DNA from: Oscillospiraceae bacterium
Lineage (GTDB): Bacteria; Bacillota; Clostridia; Oscillospirales; Acutalibacteraceae
Assembly (NCBI GenBank): GCA_015066515.1
Contig: SVOH01000014.1
Coordinates: forward strand, 1-55,576
Direction: 5' to 3'
Length of the DNA stretch: 55,576 bases
The notes below the pieces were generated by a model. That model was not told where the DNA came from. It ran no database searches and worked only from the letters and a program-made list of their open reading frames with translations. This document shows, in pieces, positions 32,901 through 39,539 of this stretch (its first letter is position 1; each line of letters begins with the position of its first letter). Made by a program: the position numbers and the translations under genes.

Positions 32901-33821
32901 GAGTCAAACACAGGCACATTTTGCTTGCCCGAATTTGGCACCTCGTTTGTACGCGGAATGCTTGTTGACTGTAAACCAAAGAATTTCTCTGACCTACTTC
33001 AGATATCGGGTCTTTCACACGGTACCGATGTTTATCTTGGTAATGCAAAGGACCTAATTGATAACGGCACCTGTACCATTTCTGAGGTTATAGGTACTCG
33101 TGATAACATAATGGTTTACCTTATACATCAGGGTATGGACGAGGGCAGAGCCTTTAAGATTACCGAAACGGTGCGTAAAGGCTTGGTTGCTAAAGGTAAG
33201 GTGTCTAAAGAAGAATGGGGACAAATGGAAGAAGATATGCGAGCAGTTGGCGTGCCCGAGTGGTACATAGGCTCTTGCTATAAGATTAAGTATATGTTCC
33301 CTAAGGCCCATGCGGCAGCCTACGTTATCTCGGCTATTAAACTTGGTTGGTATAAGGTATATAGACCGCTCGAATTTTACTGTGCCTACTTTACCGCTCG
33401 TCCTGAGGACGTTGACGTGCCCACCGTTATTAAGGGTAGGGGCGCCGTGCTTGCCAAAATGAACGAGATTAAGGCAAAGGGTAAAGAGGCTACTAAAAAA
33501 GAGCTTGATACCTATGACGTATTGCTTATAATCAACGAAATGATGGCGAGAGGTATCGAGATACTGCCTATTGATATCAAGCATTCCCACGCTATGAAGT
33601 TCTTGCCCGAAAACGGCAAGATGCGTCTACCTTTCGGCGCGCTTTCGGGCGTTGGTGAAAAGGCGGCATACTCGATTTACGAAGCCGCACAAAAGGGCGA
33701 TTTTGTATCACGCGAGGATTTTGCCGTTGAAGCAGGTGTTTCAAAAACAATTATCCAGAATCTTGCAGACCTTGGCGCTATGGATGAATTACCCGACACA
33801 AATCAAATGTCGTTGTTTTAA
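29952..33821 (+). CDS. polC: DNA polymerase III alpha subunit, PolC type, lacking the inserted exonuclease domain
   Basis: 1289 residues, against about 1430-1465 for typical PolC. Domains: N-terminal domain (about 1-170), OB domain (about 200-335), PHP (from VELHCHTNMSAKDAV at about 348), then the PolC zinc module with CPTC and CPHC, the palm with KVPDIDLNFS, fingers with TTGQHPAGMIIVPQG, and a C-terminal tail ending in NQMSLF (a beta-clamp-binding-like end). Canonical PolC has a DnaQ-type exonuclease of about 170 residues inserted in PHP after the YGLE strand. Here YGVENYFIDD (about 411-420) is joined by about 20 residues (31200-31262) to the region LLVKDLVGLKNLYQLISEAH. No DVETTG, HNA or HRA-type exonuclease motif exists. 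PHP metal residues HCH, ITDH and GDVH remain. Proofreading would have to come from another protein. Confidence 0.93.
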   Translation: MCSFEELFATYLNKNTVEIFSGVNVYECKLNSDTRSLDFKLFSKNYITLASVNLLKEEIKHALQLESVAVECTFPSEVFNVDAAADIVAEIRTKNIIFNGFFNEAQYSLDGNNLKITLKYGGYNTIKDGNFEKLFKTLVQSRFGLKTAIEVSFDGVLEDAPIELPEPVIVHSAPEKKKSEPKDEENEKKYDYKPKDGLPVYLESAKLFYGRKIDTNVKKLTSVMLPQNDGESVYVSAWGEVFGLESKVLDTKRGGKMVKIKFYFSDTTNSFAASVTKFFDAKYTNNLDQAASEFLNSMSALKNGACVVVNGDYSYDSWSRDFVLDVKALATIKKYEETDDFDGQKRVELHCHTNMSAKDAVASAGDIINRAYKWGHKAVAITDHGVVQAYPAVAEAVGKIRKGGGEFKAIYGVENYFIDDTRFDISNLTNKEIAKLRNHQILLVKDLVGLKNLYQLISEAHLHNFYGRPIILRSQLDAHREGLIVGSACEQGELYRAIIDGKDEKTLLEIADYYDYLEIQPLGNNEFMVRDSANPDKVDKKGNVTPNRFKHVTSIEVVKEFNRKVVEIADKLGKMVVATGDVHFLKKQDGIIRQIVMAGQGFDDIENQAPLYFKSTTEMLEDFSYFGDRVYEFVVENPNKIAQMVSDDVIPVPKGNYPPVIEGSDDLLREICWRNAKAMYGDPVPEIVEKRLNKELNSIINNGFSIMYISAQKLVAKSEELGYYVGSRGSVGSSFVATMAGISEVNPLAPHYVCPTCQYSEFFTDGSVGSGFDLPEKNCPHCNTPLNRNGHDIPFETFLGFKGDKVPDIDLNFSDEVQNTIQEYTKTLFGAENVYKAGTISTIAEKTAFGFAKAYAEKMNVVLSQPELNRLASMVEGSKVKTTTGQHPAGMIIVPQGMTIYDFCPVQHPADDTESDIITTHFDFHSIHDTILKLDELGHVVPTTYKYLTEYSGIDVNDVSMSDPKVYSLFTSTEALGVTPEDIESNTGTFCLPEFGTSFVRGMLVDCKPKNFSDLLQISGLSHGTDVYLGNAKDLIDNGTCTISEVIGTRDNIMVYLIHQGMDEGRAFKITETVRKGLVAKGKVSKEEWGQMEEDMRAVGVPEWYIGSCYKIKYMFPKAHAAAYVISAIKLGWYKVYRPLEFYCAYFTARPEDVDVPTVIKGRGAVLAKMNEIKAKGKEATKKELDTYDVLLIINEMMARGIEILPIDIKHSHAMKFLPENGKMRLPFGALSGVGEKAAYSIYEAAQKGDFVSREDFAVEAGVSKTIIQNLADLGAMDELPDTNQMSLF

Positions 33822-33825
33822 TTAA

Positions 33826-33863
33826 AAGCGAGAAGATTCGATTGAATCTTCTCGCTTATGTTT
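33826..33863. terminator. bidirectional terminator after polC
   Basis: AAGCGAGAAGATTC (33826-33839), loop GATT, GAATCTTCTCGCTT (33844-33857), then ATGTTTTTT. The perfect 14-bp stem separates polC from the convergent anti-sigma-like gene. Confidence 0.9.
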
Positions 33864-33864
33864 T

Positions 33865-35379
33865 TTATGCTGGGGGTTTAGGATTATTGATTATATCACC
33901 AATATCTATATCGTTATTATTATCGGTATTATTATGACTATTGTGTTTGTTTATAAAATATTCTTCGTACCCCTCAACCTCTACAGCTGGGACATAGGTT
34001 TTTGCATATATTATATTGCCATTTTCGGCAGTGCCTAAGTTTTTATAGAAGGCATAATAGGGTAACGTTAAATCACCGACATTAATGCCGCCCTTGTATT
34101 CAAAAGATACATAGTCGTAATTGGTAAAGTCAATGGGCGATTGTTCGTCTTGACATGCCGGACAGCCCCGATATGCTAAAACATAACCTTTGTTTAAGTA
34201 TTCCTTGGCTTTTTCTAACGGTAATATATTCTTTTGTGCTATAGGTTTTGAATAAGAACCATTTTCGGTGCGGAACGACCAATACCAAATATTGCTTGCG
34301 TAATATAAATCATTCGACTCGTTTTCATAATCATTAAATGCAATTGAAATATAATCGGTATGTGGTCCATCACCTTGTAATTTGTTTAAGGGATGTTTTT
34401 CTGCATTGTATAAATAAACGATGTAGTCATCGTAAACATTGTCGAAATGACGAACTACCTTTACGTCATCGAACGAAACTTTAAATAAATCAAAGAGTTT
34501 TATTTTTAAATTTGAAAGCGAATTGATGATTTCTGCATCGCTTTGATTTTTTTGTATATAAAAGGTTTCGTTGTCGAGGGTTAATGGATTCTTAAAATTA
34601 GAAAAATTAACAGTATTTCTATTAAGTGCATTTGTTACGCCCATACTTATTCCGTAATAATCATTGTTTGTAAATTTATCCTCTATATTAATGTGTGAAG
34701 AATATGAATGTACAATATACTCGGGCGTGTCTATATTTAGAAACTTTGCAATTTTTGGAAAGAATTCATCGACAAGAGAGAGAGCTTCTTGCTGATTAAT
34801 TTGTTTTTCATAATACCCTTTATATATTGTTATATATTTATCGTTAGGAATAGGATTGATATATAAATACTTTTCGTTTGGAGAAAATACTCTTTCATAG
34901 GAAATGGTTGAACCATTTGAATCTGGAGCATTTGGATTTAAAAAATACAAATCATCAATCGTAATAGTTATTTTGTCAGAATCTGTGCCGGCTGAGATAT
35001 GACCGCTTGACCCCGCTGCGTTGCTTATGCCTAAGCTTTTGTCACTGCTGTCGGGATTATTGTTTGTGCTTTGCATCTCGTTTTTATGCTGTTCATTTTT
35101 GGCGGGTTCACTTTGTGTCTGTTCGGTTGAAGATTCTCCGTTTATAATTTCGGTTATAATCTCTGTATCATCCGATTCGGTGAATTTGTTATCGTTTAAA
35201 TCGCTTATTACCTTAGTTGACGGTATCGCTACTAAAACTGCAGCGACACAAGCGGCGATGGTACTAATTGCAACCTTTTTTCGTCGGGCGGCGATTTTGA
35301 TTTCAGGGGATTTGGCTTCGGCTATAAGCTCGTCGTCGATAGCGTCAAACGCATTTTGAAATAGGTTATTACCGTTCAT
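33865..35379 (-). CDS. membrane-anchored anti-sigma-factor-like protein
   Basis: 504 residues. A short cytoplasmic N-terminus (LFQNAFDAIDDELIAEAKSP ... KIAARRKKV) is followed by one membrane helix (VAISTIAACVAAVLVAIPS, about 36-54). A Ser/Thr/Asn/Glu-rich linker (about 65-125) leads to an extracellular domain of about 350 residues, with a GCPACQDE cysteine pair and an Asn/Asp-rich tail. This topology, together with the four-base overlap with the sigma gene in front, is typical of ECF anti-sigma factors in Clostridia. The cytoplasmic part has no clear zinc-binding HCC motif. I do not recognise the extracellular domain. A signal sensed outside is inference. Confidence 0.8.
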   Translation of the reverse strand: MNGNNLFQNAFDAIDDELIAEAKSPEIKIAARRKKVAISTIAACVAAVLVAIPSTKVISDLNDNKFTESDDTEIITEIINGESSTEQTQSEPAKNEQHKNEMQSTNNNPDSSDKSLGISNAAGSSGHISAGTDSDKITITIDDLYFLNPNAPDSNGSTISYERVFSPNEKYLYINPIPNDKYITIYKGYYEKQINQQEALSLVDEFFPKIAKFLNIDTPEYIVHSYSSHINIEDKFTNNDYYGISMGVTNALNRNTVNFSNFKNPLTLDNETFYIQKNQSDAEIINSLSNLKIKLFDLFKVSFDDVKVVRHFDNVYDDYIVYLYNAEKHPLNKLQGDGPHTDYISIAFNDYENESNDLYYASNIWYWSFRTENGSYSKPIAQKNILPLEKAKEYLNKGYVLAYRGCPACQDEQSPIDFTNYDYVSFEYKGGINVGDLTLPYYAFYKNLGTAENGNIIYAKTYVPAVEVEGYEEYFINKHNSHNNTDNNNDIDIGDIINNPKPPA

Positions 35380-35927
35380 ATAAACACCTCCTGCTTTTCA
35401 AGGTGGTCAAGCAATTTTTGCCGTGTACGCAATAATATCATTTTGACCTTGCTTTGTGTAAATCCAAATTGACGGGATATATCCTTTATGGAGTCGCAGT
35501 ACCAATAGTGACAAATAAACACCTGTCGGTCGCGCGTGGGTAATTCACGTAAAAAGGCGTTTAAAATCTCGGTGATTTCAAGCTCGGATATAGCGTTTGT
35601 GTTGTCGGGTATAAGGTTGGCAAGTTCGTCGATAGGCAATGATTGATTGCCGCCGCCACGCTTTTGCGCAGTATTAGCCTTTAACTTTTTAAATGAGAGA
35701 TTACGTGTAATTCGGCTTAAAAAGGCGGAAAGCACCTGTGGCTTTGTGGGCGGTATTTGGTCCCACGCCGCCAAATATGTATCGCTTTCACATTCTTCGG
35801 CATCCTCGTGGGTCTTTAAAATATTGTAAGAAACCGAATATAGAAGTTTACCGTATTTTTGTTTGGTCTCATTTATCGCAGAGTTATCGCGCGCGAAATA
35901 CAGCTCTATTATTCTGCTGTCATCCAT
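35376..35927 (-). CDS. ECF-type RNA polymerase sigma factor
   Basis: 183 residues. Region 2 is recognisable (YGKLLYSVSYNILKTHEDAE ECESDTYLAAWDQIPP), as is region 4 with a helix-turn-helix (LRELPTRDRQVFICHYWYCD, IKDISRQFGFTQSKVKMILL RTRQKL). Regions 1.1 and 3 are absent, as expected for the ECF group. The frame is open from 35957, but AAAGGGGTG on the minus strand just before 35927 fixes the start MDDSRIIELYF. It overlaps the anti-sigma-like gene by four bases. It is preceded by a sigma-A-type promoter and a 14-bp palindrome. Confidence 0.92.
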   Translation of the reverse strand: MDDSRIIELYFARDNSAINETKQKYGKLLYSVSYNILKTHEDAEECESDTYLAAWDQIPPTKPQVLSAFLSRITRNLSFKKLKANTAQKRGGGNQSLPIDELANLIPDNTNAISELEITEILNAFLRELPTRDRQVFICHYWYCDSIKDISRQFGFTQSKVKMILLRTRQKLLDHLEKQEVFI

Positions 35928-35996
35928 AAAATTCACCCCTTTACTTAACAAGTACACTTTTAAAAGCAGTCGGTCACAAATTCTTTATACATTTTA

Positions 35997-36025
35997 ATTA
36001 TATATACAACGATTTGCATTGTAAA
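35997..36025 (-). promoter_or_regulatory. sigma-A-like promoter of the ECF sigma operon
   Basis: On the minus strand TTTACA (36025-36020), 17-bp spacer, TATAAT (36002-35997). The leader to the start codon is about 65 nt. Confidence 0.7.
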
Positions 36026-36028
36026 GTA

Positions 36029-36042
36029 GTGCAATATTGCAC
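36029..36042. promoter_or_regulatory. 14-bp palindrome GTGCAATATTGCAC, possible operator
   Basis: A perfect palindrome three bases upstream of the -35 box of the minus-strand sigma promoter, and 38 bp upstream of the -35 of the divergent M23 gene. A dimeric regulator site is likely; the protein is unknown. Confidence 0.5.
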
Positions 36043-36080
36043 AAAATTTACGTAATATTTAAAATTTTTCACAAAAAAGG

Positions 36081-36108
36081 TTGCAATTTTGTAACCTTTT
36101 GGTATAAT
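36081..36108 (+). promoter_or_regulatory. promoter of the M23 peptidase gene
   Basis: TTGCAA (36081-36086), 16-bp spacer, TATAAT (36103-36108). The promoter is embedded in inverted repeats (see next entry). Confidence 0.75.
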
Positions 36109-36138
36109 AAGAATATAAAAGGTTACAAAATTGTAACA
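36089..36138. promoter_or_regulatory. operator region with inverted TTGTAACC repeats and a WalR-like direct repeat
   Basis: TTGTAACCTTTT (36089-36100) and AAAAGGTTACAA (36117-36128) are perfect inverted repeats flanking the -10 box. Just after, the minus strand of 36122-36138 reads TGTTAC-AATTT-TGTAAC, a full match to the WalR consensus TGTWAH-N5-TGTWAH. WalR in Firmicutes controls M23-type wall hydrolases, and the gene downstream is one. The position overlapping and downstream of the start site suggests repression. A WalR in this genome is not seen in the window. Confidence 0.5.
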
Positions 36139-36158
36139 ATTTCGAGAGGAGAATGGTT

Positions 36159-37394
36159 GTGGGTGATGTAATTACGCTGATTATAGACAGTATAAAAAGC
36201 GCGGCATCTACAATTAAAAATAGTTCAAGAAGAGCAAAACAGGGTATGTTTGCATGTGTTGCAGTAATAGCAATACTTGCGAGTCTTTCTTTTACGGGTA
36301 CACGTATAGCATACAAGGTAGACTATAGTGGCAGTAAAATTGCTACCGTTAGCAGTAAAAAACAGTTTAATGATGCGTTAGATCTTGTTGCTCAAATGGT
36401 AGAAGGCGATGATGTTGCAAACGCTGTTGAAGAACCAAAGTTTAGTGCGACGGTTGTTTTAGGTGACGACATTAACGACACTCAAGAGGTAGCAAACGCT
36501 ATCATTGATAATACCGATGAAATTGTTGCAGCAACTGTTATTAAGGTTGATGACAGTATTGTTGCACGTGGTGAGAAAGAAACGGTTGATACAATTATAT
36601 CCACAAGACTTAATATATTTAACAGCGATGAAGGTGTATGTACAAGCCGTTTTGTAAAAGATGTAAAATGTGAAGACGGTTATTTTATTAAAAGTGAGCT
36701 TGACGGTGAGAGGGCTATTGAGGGTGTTGTGAATTCGCTTGATGTAGTTACCGAAATGCGTAAAACTACCGACATCATTGTTCCTTTTAAAAGCACTACA
36801 CAAAAAACCAATGAACAAATTGTTGGTTACAGCAAGGTAACTGTTACAGGCGTTTCGGGCGTAAACCGAGTAACTCAGGATGTTATTATGGTAAACGGCG
36901 AGATTCAATCTTGTGTTGAGGTTAGCAATGAAGTTGTAGTAGCACCTGTTAACGAGGTTATTGTAAAGGGCACTGCAAAAACACTTGCATCTGCCAAACA
37001 AAAACAGCAAGCTCATGCTGCAGGCTTTATATTTCCGCTACCCAGCGGCACTTGGCGCGTTAGCTCATATTATGGCGATGGTAGAAATCACAAGGGTGTA
37101 GATATTTGTGCAAAAGGCGGCACCTCTATTTATGCCGTAGCAGACGGTACTGTTGTTCACTCTGGTTGGAAGGGTGACTACGGTTATTGTGTAATTGTTG
37201 AACACGAGGGCGGTATGCGTACACTCTATGCACACGCGAAACAGCTTTGCTGTAATGTGGGCGATACCGTATCACAAGGCGAGGTAATAGCGCTTGTTGG
37301 CACAACAGGTCAGTCAACGGGTAACCATCTTCATTTTGAGGTTATTGTAAACGGTAGAAATTATGACCCTGCACCATATATTAACTTAGATTAA
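36159..37394 (+). CDS. membrane-anchored M23 peptidoglycan endopeptidase with G5-like region
   Basis: 411 residues. One N-terminal membrane helix (GMFACVAVIAILASLSFTG), a long extracytoplasmic region with a G5-like segment at about 205-280 (STTQKTNEQIVGYSKVTVTG ... EVIVKGT), and a C-terminal LytM/M23 domain. Zinc-site motifs: NHKGVDICAKGG (His and Asp), and HLHFEV at GNHLHFEVIVNG; LYAHAKQL provides the other catalytic His. It would cleave peptide bridges in the wall or its septum or cortex. ATG 36153 lies only one base after GAGAGGAG, so GTG 36159, seven bases from it, is the likelier start. Terminator 37412-37442 ends the unit. Confidence 0.92.
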   Translation: MGDVITLIIDSIKSAASTIKNSSRRAKQGMFACVAVIAILASLSFTGTRIAYKVDYSGSKIATVSSKKQFNDALDLVAQMVEGDDVANAVEEPKFSATVVLGDDINDTQEVANAIIDNTDEIVAATVIKVDDSIVARGEKETVDTIISTRLNIFNSDEGVCTSRFVKDVKCEDGYFIKSELDGERAIEGVVNSLDVVTEMRKTTDIIVPFKSTTQKTNEQIVGYSKVTVTGVSGVNRVTQDVIMVNGEIQSCVEVSNEVVVAPVNEVIVKGTAKTLASAKQKQQAHAAGFIFPLPSGTWRVSSYYGDGRNHKGVDICAKGGTSIYAVADGTVVHSGWKGDYGYCVIVEHEGGMRTLYAHAKQLCCNVGDTVSQGEVIALVGTTGQSTGNHLHFEVIVNGRNYDPAPYINLD

Positions 37395-37411
37395 TTTTTA
37401 AAATTGCATTT

Positions 37412-37442
37412 AAATCCTCTGCATTGCGCAGAGGATTTTTTG
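37412..37442 (+). terminator. intrinsic terminator of the M23 gene
   Basis: AAATCCTCTGC (37412-37422), loop ATTGC, GCAGAGGATTT (37428-37438), then TTTTGTG. Confidence 0.88.
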
Positions 37443-37453
37443 TGTATTTAACC

Positions 37454-37483
37454 TTGACTAAACCACCATATTTAGTGTATAAT
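37454..37483 (+). promoter_or_regulatory. promoter of the type IIA topoisomerase pair
   Basis: TTGACT (37454-37459), 18-bp spacer, TATAAT (37478-37483), about 54 bp before the start codon. Confidence 0.8.
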
Positions 37484-37536
37484 GTATACTGTATATTAAT
37501 GTGAAAAAATATTGCTAATTGCAAGGAAGTGTAATT

Positions 37537-39525
37537 TTGGCTAAAGCAAAACCACAATATGACAATACAAGTATTCAAAAACTTGAAGGCCCTGACCGAG
37601 TACGAAAACGTCCCGGTGTAATATTCGGCTCCGACGGTCTTGACGGCTGTGAGCATTCGGTTTTTGAAATAATATCTAACTCTATCGACGAAGCGCGCGA
37701 GGGCTATGGTAAAAAGATAGTTATTACCTACCACAGCGACAATTCAATCGAAGTGCAAGACTTTGGCCGTGGTTGCCCCGTAGATTACAACTCTAAATAC
37801 GATTGCGAAAACTGGGAAATGGTTTTCTGCGAGATGTATGCAGGCGGTAAATACGGCACCGACGAGGGCTCTAACTACAGCACCTCAATCGGTCTTAACG
37901 GTTTGGGCCTATGCGCTACACAGTATGCTGCTGAGTGGATGGACGTTGAGGTAAAACGTGACGGCTTTAAGTATAACCTTCATTTTGAAAAGGGCTTTAA
38001 TAAAGGTGGACTTACAAAAGAGGCATACACCGGTCGAGATACGGGCACCAAAATTCGTTGGAAGCCTGATATCGAAGTGTTTACCGATATAAATATTCCA
38101 CGCGATTATTTTATCGACACACTTAAAAGACAGGCTATTGTAAATGACGGCTTGCTGTTTGAGTTCCGTGAGCAGCAGGGTGCTCGTTATATAACACAAG
38201 ATATTATTTACGAAAACGGTATTACCGATTACGTTAACGAAACGGTAGGCGAGGAAAAGCTTACTTCAGTACAGTTTTGGTCTGCCGAGCGTAAGGGTCG
38301 TGACCGCGAGGATAAACCCGAATACAAGGTAAAGATAAACGCGGCGCTTACATTCTCTAACCGCCATACAAAAAAAGAGTATTACCACAACTCAAGCTGG
38401 CTTGAGTACGGCGGTGCGCCCGAACGCGCTGTGCGAAACGCATTTGTTTACCAAATTGATGCTTATTTAAAACAAAACAATAAATATAAAAGCGGTGAAA
38501 GCAAGATAACCTTTTCTGATATAGAAGAATGTTTGGTGCTTGTTGTGTCGTCGTTTTCACCCGGTGGTCTTGTTTCGTACGAGAACCAGACCAAAAAGAG
38601 CATCACCAACAAGTTTATCGGTGACGCTATGACCGAATTTTTCCGTCACCAGCTTGAAATCTATTTTATAGAAAATAAAGCCGAGGCCGAAAAGATTGCC
38701 GAGCAGGTACTTATAAACAAGCGTAGCCGTGAGCGTAGTGAAAAAGAAAGAATCAACCTTAAAAAGACGTTGGCTACAGGCAACACAATGGCAGATCGTG
38801 TGCAAAAATTTGTCGACTGCCGCAGTAAAGACGTAAACGAGCGCGAGCTTTATATAGTTGAGGGTGACTCGGCTCTTGGCTCTTGTAAGCTTGCTCGTGA
38901 CGCGGCTTTTCAGGCTATTATGCCCGTACGCGGTAAAATACTTAACTGCCTAAAGGCTGAATATGATAAGATTTTCAAAAGCGAAATCATCACCGATTTG
39001 CTTAAGGTATTAGGCTGTGGTGTAGAGGTTAAGTCAAAGGCAAACAAAAACCTTTCTAACTTTGATATGGCAAATCTTCGTTGGAACAAGATTATTATAT
39101 GTACCGATGCCGACGTCGACGGCTTTCACATTCGCACACTTATTCTTACAATGATTTACCGCCTTATGCCAACGCTTATAAGTGAAGGCAAGGTGTTTAT
39201 AGCTGAAACACCGCTTTATGAAATAAACACCAAAGCAAAAACTTATTTTGCCTATGACGAAAACGAAAAGACTGACATACTTACCGAAATAGGCGAAGAA
39301 AAATACACCCTACAACGTTCAAAGGGACTTGGTGAAAACCAACCCGATATGATGAACCTTACTACTATGAACCCCGAAACACGTCGTCTTATAAAGATAC
39401 TTCCCGAAGATGCCGAATACACAAGCGAGATGTTTGATTTGCTGCTCGGCGATAATCTTGCTGGAAGAAAAGACTACATTTCGGAATACGGCTATCTATA
39501 TATGGATGACGCCGATATTAGCTAA
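37537..39525 (+). CDS. divergent type IIA topoisomerase ATPase/TOPRIM subunit (ParE/GyrB-like)
   Basis: 662 residues. GHKL ATPase domain: SIQKLEGPDRVRKRPGVIFG, FEIISNSIDEAREGYGK, VQDFGRGCPV, then AGGKYGTDEGSNYSTSIGLN GLGL. TOPRIM domain: EGDSALGSCKLARDAAFQAI (Glu442), the Mg-binding DADVDGFHIRT (Asp524) and the end motif LQRSKGLGENQPD. The usual EGDSAGGSA, DADVDGAHI and RYKGLGE appear in altered form, so this is not the main gyrase. In Clostridia such pairs are often annotated as topoisomerase IV or 'toprim domain protein'. TTG 37537 lies seven bases after AAGGAAG; an upstream TTG at 37519 is less well placed. It is 14 bp upstream of its partner. Confidence 0.88.
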   Translation: MAKAKPQYDNTSIQKLEGPDRVRKRPGVIFGSDGLDGCEHSVFEIISNSIDEAREGYGKKIVITYHSDNSIEVQDFGRGCPVDYNSKYDCENWEMVFCEMYAGGKYGTDEGSNYSTSIGLNGLGLCATQYAAEWMDVEVKRDGFKYNLHFEKGFNKGGLTKEAYTGRDTGTKIRWKPDIEVFTDINIPRDYFIDTLKRQAIVNDGLLFEFREQQGARYITQDIIYENGITDYVNETVGEEKLTSVQFWSAERKGRDREDKPEYKVKINAALTFSNRHTKKEYYHNSSWLEYGGAPERAVRNAFVYQIDAYLKQNNKYKSGESKITFSDIEECLVLVVSSFSPGGLVSYENQTKKSITNKFIGDAMTEFFRHQLEIYFIENKAEAEKIAEQVLINKRSRERSEKERINLKKTLATGNTMADRVQKFVDCRSKDVNERELYIVEGDSALGSCKLARDAAFQAIMPVRGKILNCLKAEYDKIFKSEIITDLLKVLGCGVEVKSKANKNLSNFDMANLRWNKIIICTDADVDGFHIRTLILTMIYRLMPTLISEGKVFIAETPLYEINTKAKTYFAYDENEKTDILTEIGEEKYTLQRSKGLGENQPDMMNLTTMNPETRRLIKILPEDAEYTSEMFDLLLGDNLAGRKDYISEYGYLYMDDADIS

Positions 39526-39539
39526 AGGAGATATAAAAA

